Origin: Stygiobacter sp. RIFOXYC2_FULL_38_25
GTDB lineage: Bacteria; Bacteroidota; Ignavibacteria; Ignavibacteriales; Melioribacteraceae
Length of the DNA: 64,000 nt
Assembly: GCA_001803165.1 (NCBI GenBank)
Contig: MHAZ01000012.1
Location: forward strand, 1 to 64,000
Reading direction: 5' to 3'
Shown here: one piece after another, positions 47,562 through 56,873 of the stretch
Layout: every line of letters starts with the position of its first letter
How positions within the stretch are numbered: position 1 is the stretch's first letter
Made by a program: the position numbers and the translations under genes
Notes under the pieces: generated by a model
The model's database searches: none
The model's input: the letters and a program-made list of their open reading frames with translations, nothing else
Told to the model about the DNA's origin: nothing

Positions 47562-48704
47562 TTAAACTTTTTTATTTAGAAATTCACGAGTCTTCAAGTC
47601 AGTCTCAAAAACTTTTTCCAAGTTAATTGCTTTGTCGGCGGGAATTGAATCCAGTGCCGATTGAATTAAATCGGGTATTTGCGTGAACTTAATTTTTCCT
47701 TTCAAAAAACTATCTACAGCAATTTCGTTTGAAGCGTTAAGAATGCACGGCGCCGTTCCGCCCGCTTCAATTGCCTCGTATGCAATTTTAAGGCAAACAA
47801 ATTTATCAAAATCGGGCTCAAAAAATGTGAGATTTGCCATTTTTTTAAAGTCCGTATGAACCCCGTCATAACCTATCCTTTCAGGGTAAGTTAACGCATA
47901 AAGAATCGGGAGTTTCATATCCGGCGTGCTAAGTTGGGCTTTTATCGAGCCGTCGGTAAATTCAACCATGGAATGGACTATTGATTGGGGGTGAATAATA
48001 ACTTCAATCTTTTCTTTTGGAAGATGAAAAAGCCAGAACGCCTCAATTACTTCCAAGCCTTTGTTCATCATGGTCGCCGAATCAATTGTAATCTTGTTTC
48101 CCATTTTCCAGTTTGGATGATTGAGCGCTTCATCAATTGTAACAGAGCTAAGTTCCTCTTTGTTCTTGTTGAGAAATGGTCCGCCGGAAGCGGTAAGTAT
48201 AATTTTGTTAACATACTTTTTCTGTTCGCCAACCATGCATTGAAAAATCGCGCTGTGTTCGGAATCTATTGGAATTAGCTCGGCGCCATGTTCTTCGCAA
48301 AGTTTTATAATCAACTCACCGGCAACAACAAGTGTTTCTTTGTTGGCAAGCGCAATCCGCTTTTTCAGCTTGATTGCTTCTATCGTTGGAGCTAAACCGG
48401 CGAAACCAACAAGAGCCGTAACAAGAACATCGTAATTATCACGCTTTGTAATTTCGAGCAAGCCTTCATCGCCGGAAAGAACTTCGCACCTGCCGGCAAT
48501 TCTTTGTTTTAATTGTGCGGATTTTTCTTTGTCTTTAACTACAACTGCTTTCGGGTTAAATTCTAAAATCTGTTTCTCAAGTTCATCAATGCTGCAATTT
48601 GAACTAAGACCAATAATTTCAAATTGGTCTTTAAATGCTCTTGCTAAATCTAAAGTGTTTTTGCCGATTGACCCTGTTGAACCGAGAACCAGAAGTTTTT
48701 TCAT
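47562..48704 (-). CDS. ispC: 1-deoxy-D-xylulose 5-phosphate reductoisomerase
   Basis: 380 aa. Second step of the MEP isoprenoid pathway. NADPH-binding GSTGSIGKNTLDL at the N-terminus, ALANKETLVVAGELI, PIDSEHSAIFQCM, LTASGGPFL, NKITIDSATMMNKGLEVIEAFWLF and HPQSIVHSMVEFTDGS. Full length. It abuts the upstream membrane-protein gene: that gene's stop lies directly against this ATG. Confidence 0.96.
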   Translation of the reverse strand: MKKLLVLGSTGSIGKNTLDLARAFKDQFEIIGLSSNCSIDELEKQILEFNPKAVVVKDKEKSAQLKQRIAGRCEVLSGDEGLLEITKRDNYDVLVTALVGFAGLAPTIEAIKLKKRIALANKETLVVAGELIIKLCEEHGAELIPIDSEHSAIFQCMVGEQKKYVNKIILTASGGPFLNKNKEELSSVTIDEALNHPNWKMGNKITIDSATMMNKGLEVIEAFWLFHLPKEKIEVIIHPQSIVHSMVEFTDGSIKAQLSTPDMKLPILYALTYPERIGYDGVHTDFKKMANLTFFEPDFDKFVCLKIAYEAIEAGGTAPCILNASNEIAVDSFLKGKIKFTQIPDLIQSALDSIPADKAINLEKVFETDLKTREFLNKKV

Positions 48705-49193
48705 CTATGAACCGAAATACCTGTGAGTAATTGCAAACAAGAAATTAATCAATACAATAGTGTTGATGACTTTATTCAAAGTAAAAATTTTACCGAGTGT
48801 TTTATATCCTTCATCGGAGATTGGAGTTCCACTTTCCAGATCATTACCTAACGCGGACCTAAGTTTTTTGGCAGCCGGAACAAGAACAGCACCAATAATT
48901 ATCAGTAGAACAATCATTAAAATCTGTTTCGTTGCAAGCCAGTGGTTGTCGGTCATGCGGAAAAATCCGTATCCACTGTTTAGAACAAGTGTAATTCCGG
49001 TAGTAAGAATGCCAATCGCTCCAATCATGCCTAATAAATTTGCAAAAGTTAAATACAAACTAATGAACTTTCTTTCGCCGGATTTGTTCTTATTGGTAAG
49101 AATTTGCCAGCGTAAAACCGGTTCGGTTGCAAAGTTGATTAACCAGATTCCCGCAAAAACGATGTGCAATGTTAAGATTGTGTAATAATACAT
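48705..49193 (-). CDS. Predicted four-helix membrane protein (DUF2269-like)
   Basis: 162 aa with four hydrophobic segments (TILTLHIVFAGIWLINFAT, FANLLGMIGAIGILTTGITL, QILMIVLLIIIGAVLVPAA, INTIVLINFLFAITH). His10 in the first and Trp/His in the loop NHWLATKQ resemble DUF2269/CopD-like integral membrane proteins. Function unknown. First gene of a membrane protein-ispC-rseP run. Confidence 0.65.
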   Translation of the reverse strand: MYYYTILTLHIVFAGIWLINFATEPVLRWQILTNKNKSGERKFISLYLTFANLLGMIGAIGILTTGITLVLNSGYGFFRMTDNHWLATKQILMIVLLIIIGAVLVPAAKKLRSALGNDLESGTPISDEGYKTLGKIFTLNKVINTIVLINFLFAITHRYFGS

Positions 49194-49243
49194 TTTTACC
49201 TATCCTCTTTTCAAAGTTATGAATAATAAAATGAGTTAGCCAA

Positions 49244-49274
49244 CACTTGGCTCAATCAAACGCCCCGCCAAGTG
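49244..49274. promoter_or_regulatory. Inverted repeat between divergent genes
   Basis: Arms cacttggc (49244-49251) and gccaagtg (49267-49274), 15-nt spacer, in the 138-bp gap between the divergent membrane-protein and one-heme porin genes. An operator or a weak hairpin; no T run follows. Confidence 0.3.
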
Positions 49275-49331
49275 ATTAACTTAATTAAGCGCTTTTTAGT
49301 TCAGAAATTCTAAATAAACGAAAGGAATACA

Positions 49332-50438
49332 ATGAAACGAACCCTGTTGGTCATCGGATTACTCTCCATCTTTTTTTCGTTAGACTCTTTTGCTTTGCCC
49401 CGTTTTGCTTTGGGACAAAAGGACAAATGCGCGAGCTGCCATGTTAATCCAACGGGTGGAATTGTGCGTAATGAGAATGGATTTTTCTTCGGCAAGAATG
49501 TGGTTAGCATGATTTCTCCGCGAGATGAAGATTTTAAACTCTCTCCTAAACTTTCCGAAAGTGTGCTTTTCGGTTTTGATTACAGATCGCAATTCATGTA
49601 CAACGCAGAAATTAAGAAATCAGATTATATGGATATGACCGGCTCGCTTTACTTTTCTGCCGGAATATCACCGACAATAGATGTAATTGCCCGCTACGAT
49701 TTCATTCAGCGGATTTGGGAAGGATACGGCGTTGCAAGAATTTTACCTAACAACAGCTACATTAAAGCTGGCTCATTCGTTCCTTACTTCGGGTTGCGGC
49801 TTGATGACCACACGGCATACACTCGCGGCGGCGATTACGGCTTACTTTTCTCCAAAGGAATTGCACAAGGGCTAATTTACAATCCTCTTTATAATGAAGC
49901 CGGGCTTGAAGTAGGCGCAAATCTAAGTGATGATCTTTTTCTAACAGCAAGCGTAGGAAAACCAAAGAATCATGCAGTGTTTTCATTCGATCCAACTTAC
50001 ACAGCAAGATTGGAATTCTCACCGGTGGTAGAAAATGTACAACTCACTTTTGGCGGCTCGTACGCGTCAGTAAAAACGAATTTGTTTACGGAAGTATTGA
50101 AAACAAATCTCTACGGCGGCTTTGCCGGATTTGGCTACAAGCGATTCACTTTGATGGGTGAGTATGACATTGCTGAAGATTATCTTGCCGGTGGAACAAA
50201 AACTAAAGCTATGATGATTGAAGCAACTTATAATTTAACTGTCGGATTAGATGCCGTTGTTCGTTATGATAAATTAGAAACCGGTCAGTTAACCGGAGAT
50301 ACAAAGTTTGCTCACCTAATTCTTGGTGTAGAATTTTTCCCTTATAGTTTTGTTGAAGTTCGTCCCCAATATAGAATTAACTATGCCGGCGACAGCAACG
50401 AAGGATCGTTTATTCTGCAATTCCATTTTTGGTATTGA
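49332..50438 (+). CDS. Outer-membrane barrel with one N-terminal c-type heme site
   Basis: 368 aa. The signal peptide ends near DSFA. One CxxCH heme motif (C33-A-S-C36-H37, KDKCASCHVNPTGG) lies just after it. The rest looks like a porin barrel (MDMTGSLYFSAGISPTIDVIARYDF, YGGFAGFGYKRFTLMGEYDI, LILGVEFFPYSFVEVRPQYRI, ending FILQFHFWY; quoted in part). A periplasm-facing single heme joined to a barrel suggests electron transfer across or at the outer membrane, but one heme alone cannot span it. Monocistronic, with a terminator downstream. Confidence 0.78.
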   Translation: MKRTLLVIGLLSIFFSLDSFALPRFALGQKDKCASCHVNPTGGIVRNENGFFFGKNVVSMISPRDEDFKLSPKLSESVLFGFDYRSQFMYNAEIKKSDYMDMTGSLYFSAGISPTIDVIARYDFIQRIWEGYGVARILPNNSYIKAGSFVPYFGLRLDDHTAYTRGGDYGLLFSKGIAQGLIYNPLYNEAGLEVGANLSDDLFLTASVGKPKNHAVFSFDPTYTARLEFSPVVENVQLTFGGSYASVKTNLFTEVLKTNLYGGFAGFGYKRFTLMGEYDIAEDYLAGGTKTKAMMIEATYNLTVGLDAVVRYDKLETGQLTGDTKFAHLILGVEFFPYSFVEVRPQYRINYAGDSNEGSFILQFHFWY

Positions 50439-50532
50439 GAAGCGGTATTTAGCAGTTAGTATTGAGCCGTTAGACAAAAGCGATGATTACAAGCTGAGGT
50501 TATATCTAAGTAAAATATTTTGTTTTTTGCGA

Positions 50533-50554
50533 GACGCCCGGTTGGGCGTCTTTA
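50533..50554 (+). terminator. Terminator after the one-heme porin gene
   Basis: Stem gacgccc / gggcgtc with loop ggtt, followed by ttta. It lies about 95 nt past the porin stop, upstream of the convergent gene at 50596. Confidence 0.65.
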
Positions 50555-50570
50555 CTGATCTTGTTGTAGT

Positions 50571-50600
50571 CTAACTACTAAGTACACAGTACTAACTACT
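50571..50600. repeat. Short AT-rich interspersed repeat (CTAACTACTAAG type)
   Basis: ctaactactaagtacacagt resembles 2099-2128 on the same strand and the reverse complement of 50446-50472. It just overlaps the stop of the gene at 50596. Confidence 0.35.
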
Positions 50601-51300
50601 CTTTCTCCAGCCAACTCCCGAATAGCTTTTCAAATTTTGAGAAGTCTTGATCTTCCAAAGAAAAAGTTACGGAATGAGCAAAGTTGTTTAAGAGTATTAC
50701 CGCATTTATACCTGCATCTAGTTTTTCAAGATCAGCAATTCTCTTTGCAAAGTTTTGATTTATCTTCATAATATCTTCGTAAAGTTTGCCAAGAGAAGTC
50801 ATTTGCCAATCCGGTGTTAAGCCGTTCTTCTGCAGCAAGAACTGTGCAAACAAAAACATAGAAAATATTCTGTATTCGGTTTCTTCTATAGTGGCAAAAG
50901 GAAGATGAAAGTGAACCATCGGTCTAAGCTTATCTAGAACATAACAACCGCTTGTAGTCATAAGAATACCAATTAAACTCCCGGCTCCGTCCTGCACTGA
51001 AGTATGCTTGGAGTACGTTCTTGACTTAGTTTCAACGCGAACGGTTGCTGCTTCGTAAGAAGGAATACCATCGAAAAGTTTAATTACTTTATCTAGATGA
51101 AAAGCTATCGGGCAGAAATGTTTTGCAGTACAGTTTGTCATTGGGCAAGAAATTTTCTCGAGTGTTGTCCACTCGGGCACAACTATATCATTGGGGAAAA
51201 TAATCTGAAATGAATCTGAATCAATCTCTATCGGAAAAACCTTTTCGCTTCCATCTTCAAACACAAACCGGAAAGTAATATTCTCTTTCTCCGTTTTCAT
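50596..51300 (-). CDS. Hypothetical protein with a clustered Cys motif (DUF6901-like)
   Basis: 234 aa. The N-terminal ~45 residues are beta-rich (FRFVFEDGSEKVFPIEID). Then LEKISCPMTNCTAKHFCPIAFHLDKVI (in part) holds three Cys (near 52, 57, 63) that may bind metal. The rest is helical. It recalls proteins annotated DUF6901 as I remember that family; this is uncertain. No export signal, no operon partner. Confidence 0.6.
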   Translation of the reverse strand: MKTEKENITFRFVFEDGSEKVFPIEIDSDSFQIIFPNDIVVPEWTTLEKISCPMTNCTAKHFCPIAFHLDKVIKLFDGIPSYEAATVRVETKSRTYSKHTSVQDGAGSLIGILMTTSGCYVLDKLRPMVHFHLPFATIEETEYRIFSMFLFAQFLLQKNGLTPDWQMTSLGKLYEDIMKINQNFAKRIADLEKLDAGINAVILLNNFAHSVTFSLEDQDFSKFEKLFGSWLEKE

Positions 51301-51449
51301 TAATTATGCCTTTCCGTTCTAATTATTAAACTAATTTCTATAACTGAACTTCTATTTCACAATTTTTGATGAAAACCTTTCAACATTACAAAGAAGTGAG
51401 CTTTTCGCCAATCCCTATTACAATTTATGAAATTAATGAATAAATGCAA

Positions 51450-52907
51450 TTACTTAGTCAAAAGCATTACCCTTGATGAAAAATACCCATTTACACGCAA
51501 CGAATAAATATATAGTCCGCTTGCAAACTTACCGGCATTAAAGACAACACTATGCTTTCCTCTATCTTTTCTCTCATTAACTAATTCTGCAACCTCACTT
51601 CCTAAAACATCATACACCTTAAGTACAACATTTCCCGGTTCGGCTATATTGTAATTTATAGTCGTTGCAGGGTTAAATGGATTAGGATAATTCTGCTCCA
51701 ACGAGAATTTATTTGGTATGTCATCAGTTGCAATGTCTGTGGGAGTTTTTACGTCAATAGTCCATTTCTTAGAACTTTGCATGAGACCGTAAGGATCGTT
51801 TTTTACGAGAGATGAAGAATGTTTTACTACTGCGGTTAATTTATGCAATCCAACAGAAAGTAGAGCCCCATCTATTTGCACTGTATTTACGTTGGAAACA
51901 AGCAGTTTATCATCGAGCTGCCATTCGGAGGACATACCGTTTAAACCTAATTGAAGCGGATGAATGCTGAAATCCATTTTTTCGTTAGTTAGCAAATCTA
52001 CTGTGCTAATCAACGGCGCGTACTTTTCTATTAATTCTAACCGTTCAAAAATTGATTTAACATGTTGCTCTATGCATATTTCACAAAAGGGAACGCCGAT
52101 GTCCCTCATCTTACAACTCATTTTGGGTCTGTACATTCCTTTGCTGGAATAATAAGCACCTTCAAAAAGACCGATAGTAGATACATATTCTCCACTCACA
52201 GGAGTCGGAATTGGCGTAAAGGGATCAATCCATAATTTCCACGGTATGGAATCGCGGTTAGTTCTGAATGTTACATTAATTCCATCGTAACGCGCCGGCT
52301 GCGGGTAACCGTAATCATATTCATCAGCCAATCTTGCAAAGCTGTGCCCGGTTTCATGAATAGCGACTTCCGAGCTGACGCTGTTGGCAGAAAAAACTGC
52401 AATAGAGCCACCGGAGCCGCCGTACCAATTGTGATTAACCACCATTAGCACAATATCATATTCAGGTAAATTATCTTGCAATACTTGCAGCATGTGGTTG
52501 TAATCTTTTGAAATAAGAAGCCTGTGAATACTTCCGGCATCGAACGAAGTATCAAAATAAGTATCTCTTGTAAAGACCGAATCTTTATAGGAATTGCAGT
52601 CGGCAGCTGTCCCGGGATGATCGGTTCCGGATTCGTTGGAGGGAACTTCAATTGCGAAGACATTAAATAGTGATTTGTATTCCTTGTAAGGACTCTCTTG
52701 AAAAATTTTGTCAACTGTTAGCTGAACATCCTTCTGATATTTTTGCATCTCGGTTATTTGATAGCCATCGCCCAGAAAAACAATGTTAATCCGTTTATCG
52801 CGCGGACCGTTATCTATTATAGCTTTAACCGGGAATGTTTGTCCAAACAAAATATTTGATATAAATAAGAAAAGAAGTCCCAAAAGTTTATTTGATAATT
52901 TTAGCAT
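51450..52907 (-). CDS. M64 (IgA peptidase-type) metallopeptidase with T9SS sorting domain
   Basis: 485 aa. Signal peptide to ILFGQ. An M64 domain at about 28-300: INIVFLGDGYQITEMQKY near 40, and zinc site HETGHSFARLADEYD (His184, Glu185, His188). Then a beta-sandwich region (~310-390) and a C-terminal type IX sorting domain with LEQNYPNPFNPATTI (~402) ending in MLLTK. An extracellular protease of the IgA-Pep family; real substrates are probably environmental proteins. The small secreted-protein gene lies 2 bp upstream. Confidence 0.92.
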   Translation of the reverse strand: MLKLSNKLLGLLFLFISNILFGQTFPVKAIIDNGPRDKRINIVFLGDGYQITEMQKYQKDVQLTVDKIFQESPYKEYKSLFNVFAIEVPSNESGTDHPGTAADCNSYKDSVFTRDTYFDTSFDAGSIHRLLISKDYNHMLQVLQDNLPEYDIVLMVVNHNWYGGSGGSIAVFSANSVSSEVAIHETGHSFARLADEYDYGYPQPARYDGINVTFRTNRDSIPWKLWIDPFTPIPTPVSGEYVSTIGLFEGAYYSSKGMYRPKMSCKMRDIGVPFCEICIEQHVKSIFERLELIEKYAPLISTVDLLTNEKMDFSIHPLQLGLNGMSSEWQLDDKLLVSNVNTVQIDGALLSVGLHKLTAVVKHSSSLVKNDPYGLMQSSKKWTIDVKTPTDIATDDIPNKFSLEQNYPNPFNPATTINYNIAEPGNVVLKVYDVLGSEVAELVNERKDRGKHSVVFNAGKFASGLYIYSLRVNGYFSSRVMLLTK

Positions 52908-52909
52908 GA

Positions 52910-53389
52910 TTACTTTCTGACGGAAATTTTATTGTGGTCAATTGTGAATTCGTAACTACTCCGGTTTGATGAGCCGGATGTTTTTCTTAGTGAATGTGTT
53001 TTGTCAATCAGATTCAACCGTATTTTTTCTATTGCAGATGAATATGGAACGCGAAGTGTTAAACTGACTGTATCCTGCTTAATTGTTGTTCTGCCAATCT
53101 TACCTTCACCGGCTGGATATTCATAGACACACTCTGCCGGATTTTCAGCAATATTTTGATAAAGAATCTTGTTACCGGCAGAAAGTAGGGTAAACTCAAT
53201 ACAATTATTTGATGGCTGTATCTTCTTGTGAATCTTTAACTTTCCATCAACTGCTTTCATTCCAACCAATACCGGGTTCCCGCTCACCAACTTGAAATCC
53301 AGAAAAAGAATTTTATTATCTGTGCTTTGCGAAAACATTTTTCCGCAAAAAAGCAAAATGATAATCGCCGAGATATATTTTCTTTTCAC
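52910..53389 (-). CDS. Small secreted protein of unknown function, paired with the M64 peptidase
   Basis: 159 aa from GTG. Signal peptide MKRKYISAIIILLFCGKMFSQ (in part). The mature part is beta-rich (FLDFKLVSGNPVLVGMKAV, DTVSLTLRVPYSSAIEKIRLNLIDK). No known family. Being 2 bp before the peptidase gene and co-exported, it could be its inhibitor, chaperone or co-factor (inference). Confidence 0.68.
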   Translation of the reverse strand: MKRKYISAIIILLFCGKMFSQSTDNKILFLDFKLVSGNPVLVGMKAVDGKLKIHKKIQPSNNCIEFTLLSAGNKILYQNIAENPAECVYEYPAGEGKIGRTTIKQDTVSLTLRVPYSSAIEKIRLNLIDKTHSLRKTSGSSNRSSYEFTIDHNKISVRK

Positions 53390-53508
53390 GCTATGTTCCT
53401 ATAATTACTGTGTGAAATTAATGGAAGTTTAGACGCACTAAAAGGCAATTAGTAAGTGTTGCGCACAATGCCATCGGTTAAAACAATATTTACGTCTTAC
53501 TTAGTGAA

Positions 53509-53540
53509 AACTTTGTGTCTTAGAGTCTTAGCGGCAGATT
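53509..53540. repeat. Partial CTTTGTGTCTTAG-type repeat
   Basis: aaactttgtgtcttagagtc followed by ttagcggcaga and T8. It resembles one arm of the palindromes at 18231 and 34774 (ctttgcgtcttagcg). A degraded copy. Confidence 0.4.
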
Positions 53541-53561
53541 TTTTTTATTGTGTAAGGTGAA

Positions 53562-54506
53562 TTACAGCTTCAATTTCGCTATTGTGTCATCATATTGCGC
53601 GGTTAAATTTTTCATCAACTCCTCTACAGAAAGAATTTCATTTATTAAACCTGAGCTTTGTCCCGCTTCCATCATTCCATGTTCTGCATTCCCTTCAAAG
53701 ATTCCAAGACGCTCACGCTTTTCGCCAAGAAGGTTTTTCAAATCAGCTTCATCGGCACCGTCTGCCTCAGCTTTTTGAACAATCTTACTCCACTCATTTT
53801 TGATTAAACGGGCCATACCAATTTTCTTAAGTACTAAAGTTGTTCCGGTATCTTTCGAGGCTATAACGTTTTGCTTATAAACTTCATGAGCGGAAGATTC
53901 AATACTCGCAGCGAATCTTGTTCCAATTTGAACACCCTCTGCGCCGAGTGCCAGAGCTGCTGCAATTCCTCTTCCGTCTGCAATTCCACCAGCGGCAATC
54001 ACCGGAATGTTGACCGCATCAACTAATTGAGGTATCAAAGAAAAAGTGGTAAGTTCATCAGTACCATTGTGTCCGCCGGCTTCAACACCTTCTCCAACAA
54101 TTGAATCGCAGCCAACGCTTTCAGCTTTCAATGCTTGCTTAACATTGGAAACAACGTGAATTACAACTGCGTCGTGTTTTTTCAGTAATTCTATATGTCT
54201 GCCCGGATGACCGGCAGAAGTGAAAATAATTTTTATGTTTTCTTCAATAGTTGTCTTTAGAAGTTCGACAGCATCTCTACGCAAGAGAGGAATGTTAACG
54301 CCGAAGGACTTATCAGTTGCTTCTTTGCATTTCCGAATATGCTCGCGCAGCAAATCCGGCTTCATGGAACCCGAACCAATTAATCCGAGTCCGCCATTAT
54401 TAGATACTGCCGAAGCAAGCTTCCATCCGCTAACCCAAACCATTCCAGCTTGAATAATTGGATGCTGAATGTTTAAAAGTCTTGTAACTCTGTTTTCGAT
54501 TTTCAT
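53562..54506 (-). CDS. FabK / nitronate monooxygenase family flavoprotein
   Basis: 314 aa FMN TIM barrel. HPIIQAGMVWVSGWKLASAVSNNGGLGLIG at the N-terminus (in part), SFGVNIPLL, GEGVEAGGHNGTDELTTFSLIPQLV near 138, VIAAGGIADGRGIAAALALGAEGVQIGTRF near 168 (in part) and the AGQSSGLI end. This set fits enoyl-ACP reductase II (FabK) closely, including GVEAGGH. Nitronate monooxygenase is the main alternative and cannot be excluded by eye. Monocistronic. Confidence 0.85.
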   Translation of the reverse strand: MKIENRVTRLLNIQHPIIQAGMVWVSGWKLASAVSNNGGLGLIGSGSMKPDLLREHIRKCKEATDKSFGVNIPLLRRDAVELLKTTIEENIKIIFTSAGHPGRHIELLKKHDAVVIHVVSNVKQALKAESVGCDSIVGEGVEAGGHNGTDELTTFSLIPQLVDAVNIPVIAAGGIADGRGIAAALALGAEGVQIGTRFAASIESSAHEVYKQNVIASKDTGTTLVLKKIGMARLIKNEWSKIVQKAEADGADEADLKNLLGEKRERLGIFEGNAEHGMMEAGQSSGLINEILSVEELMKNLTAQYDDTIAKLKL

Positions 54507-54720
54507 TTTAGCTCATTTTAAAAAGACAATCCAAACTCGTAAATCTAAATCCACTCGCCTCGCTTTCGCCGAAGCATAGGTAAACTTAGGTTCCAAAATC
54601 TAAAAACATAGCTATACTTCCAAATTTTCTTCATTATGAGGCGGAGCGGGAAGTCCAATTGTTTGTTTAGCGTAAACCTATTAATTAAATTCGCATTGTT
54701 AAAAAAGGAAAGCATATTTC

Positions 54721-55698
54721 TTGAGGGCAATAATACCTGCAGCCGGATTCGGTACACGACTAAAGCCACACACATTTTCTCTTCCTAAAGTATTGTTAAA
54801 TGTTGGCGGCAAACCAATACTTGGTCACATCATAGATAAGCTTTTATCCGAGCAGATTACCAAAGCAACTTTTGTGGTTGGTTATCTCGGCGAAAAAATT
54901 GTTGAGTATGTGAACAATGAATATCCGGAACTTGAAGCGAGCTTTGTTACACAAGAGATTGCGCTCGGTCTCGGGCACGCAATTCATATGGCAGTACCGA
55001 CTTTCGATCATGATGAAATATTTATCATTCTCGGCGATACAATCTTTGATGTTAACATTCACTCGGTCTTTGAAAAGAAGATTAGCTCACTTGGCGTTAA
55101 AACCGTTGATGATCCATCCCGTTTTGGCGTTGCTGTTTGCGAAAATGATAAAATTGTTAAGCTGATTGAAAAGCCTCAAGAACCGATTTCAAAACTGGCT
55201 TTGGTCGGATTGTATTACATCCGCAACTCAAAGCTGTTGGTAGAATCACTTAATGAATTGTTTGAGAAAGAAATTAAAACGCGCGGCGAATATCAGCTTA
55301 CCGACGCATTACAATTAATGATAGATAAAGGAGAAGAGTTCTCTACTTTCCAAGTAGATGGCTGGTATGATTGCGGTAAAAGCGAAACACTTCTTTCTAC
55401 GAACAAATATATTCTTCAGACAAAAGGAACAAACAGGAATGTTAAAGGGAGTACAATTATAGACCCTGTTTATATTTCCGATTCAGCCGTTGTGCTTGAT
55501 TCTGTTATTGGACCATTTACCACAATTTCAGAACATTGTGTTGTGAAGGAATCTATAATTAAAAATTCAATTTTGAGTCCGAGCTCTCAAGTAGAAAAAT
55601 CAATGCTCGATAATTCAATAATAGGAATGAATGCAATAATCAAAGGCAATTACAAAAAGTTAAATGCCGGCGATTCATCTGAAATAGAATTTTACTAA
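54721..55698 (+). CDS. Sugar-phosphate nucleotidyltransferase
   Basis: 325 aa from TTG (aaaaaggaaagc upstream). NTP-transferase signature [27 protein letters not shown] at the N-terminus (in part), [20 protein letters not shown] (metal-binding Asp) and [19 protein letters not shown]-terminal left-handed beta-helix ([21 protein letters not shown]) follows. Likely a glucose-1-phosphate thymidylyl- or uridylyl-transferase of RmlA/GlmU type; the nucleotide and sugar cannot be fixed. It is 17 bp before metK. Confidence 0.85.
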   Translation: MRAIIPAAGFGTRLKPHTFSLPKVLLNVGGKPILGHIIDKLLSEQITKATFVVGYLGEKIVEYVNNEYPELEASFVTQEIALGLGHAIHMAVPTFDHDEIFIILGDTIFDVNIHSVFEKKISSLGVKTVDDPSRFGVAVCENDKIVKLIEKPQEPISKLALVGLYYIRNSKLLVESLNELFEKEIKTRGEYQLTDALQLMIDKGEEFSTFQVDGWYDCGKSETLLSTNKYILQTKGTNRNVKGSTIIDPVYISDSAVVLDSVIGPFTTISEHCVVKESIIKNSILSPSSQVEKSMLDNSIIGMNAIIKGNYKKLNAGDSSEIEFY

Positions 55699-55715
55699 AA
55701 CTAATAGAGGTATTA

Positions 55716-56858
55716 ATGTCATACTTATTCACATCCGAGTCGGTTTCCGAAGGGCATCCGGATAAAGTCTGCGATGCGATTTCTGATGGAGTACTCGACG
55801 CTATTTTCAAACAAGATCCAAATGCGCGTGTTGCTTGCGAAACTATGGTTACAACCGGATTGGTTGTAGTTGGCGGCGAAGTTACTACTACGGCTTATGT
55901 AGATGTTCACGATGTTATCCGTAAAACAATAAAAGAAATAGGCTATACAAAAGCAGAATATAAATTTGATGCTGACTCATGCGGTATCTTAAACGCAATT
56001 CATTCACAGTCGCCGGATATTGCTATGGGAGTTGATAAAGGGGGCGCCGGAGATCAAGGAATTATGTTTGGTTACGCTTGCGATCAAACACCTGAGCTTA
56101 TGCCGATGCCGATTGTTTACGCACACAAACTTGTTAAGAAACTTGCAGACATTCGCAAGAAGAATTTGAAACTTATGCCTTACTTACGCCCGGATGCAAA
56201 ATCTCAAGTTACAATTGAATATGATAATAACAATACTCCGCTTCGTGTTGATGCTGTTGTTATTTCAACACAGCATGATGGCGATGTAAGCCAAAAGAAA
56301 ATTAAAGAAGATGTAATTGAACATGTTATTAAGAAAGTGATTCCAGCAAAATATCTTGATAAGAAAACTAAGTATTACGTAAATCCAACCGGGCGTTTTG
56401 AAATAGGCGGACCACACGGAGACAGCGGTTTAACAGGAAGAAAAATTATTGTTGATACATACGGCGGATGGGCTCCTCATGGCGGCGGCGCTTTCTCCGG
56501 CAAAGATCCAAGCAAGGTTGATAGAAGCGCAACCTATGCAGCTCGTCATATCGCTAAGAATGTTGTGGCTGCTAAACTTGCTAAAGAATGTTTAGTTCAA
56601 GTAGCTTATGCAATTGGTGTAGCGCAGCCGGTTTCTGTTTATGTTAATACAAGAGGCACCGGAGTTATTCCAGACGGTTTGCTAGGTGAATACATCAATC
56701 AAGAAGTTGATTTAACTCCTCGCGGAATTATTGAGAGATTAAAACTCCGCAGACCGATTTATCAGAAAACTTCTTCTTACGGTCATTTCGGGCGCAATGA
56801 TAAAGATTTCACTTGGGAACAGTTAGACCTGATTCCATTGTTTAAAAAATTATTATAA
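55716..56858 (+). CDS. metK: S-adenosylmethionine synthase
   Basis: 380 aa. Makes SAM from methionine and [22 protein letters not shown] at the N-terminus (His16, Asp18), GCGDQG-like [13 protein letters not shown] near 110, [28 protein letters not shown] near 225 (in part) and [17 protein letters not shown] near 258. Standard length. It is followed by ahcY after 15 bp; together they make and recycle SAM. SAM is also the cofactor of the radical enzymes in this window. Confidence 0.97.
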   Translation: MSYLFTSESVSEGHPDKVCDAISDGVLDAIFKQDPNARVACETMVTTGLVVVGGEVTTTAYVDVHDVIRKTIKEIGYTKAEYKFDADSCGILNAIHSQSPDIAMGVDKGGAGDQGIMFGYACDQTPELMPMPIVYAHKLVKKLADIRKKNLKLMPYLRPDAKSQVTIEYDNNNTPLRVDAVVISTQHDGDVSQKKIKEDVIEHVIKKVIPAKYLDKKTKYYVNPTGRFEIGGPHGDSGLTGRKIIVDTYGGWAPHGGGAFSGKDPSKVDRSATYAARHIAKNVVAAKLAKECLVQVAYAIGVAQPVSVYVNTRGTGVIPDGLLGEYINQEVDLTPRGIIERLKLRRPIYQKTSSYGHFGRNDKDFTWEQLDLIPLFKKLL

Positions 56859-56873
56859 CGAATAGGAAATAAA

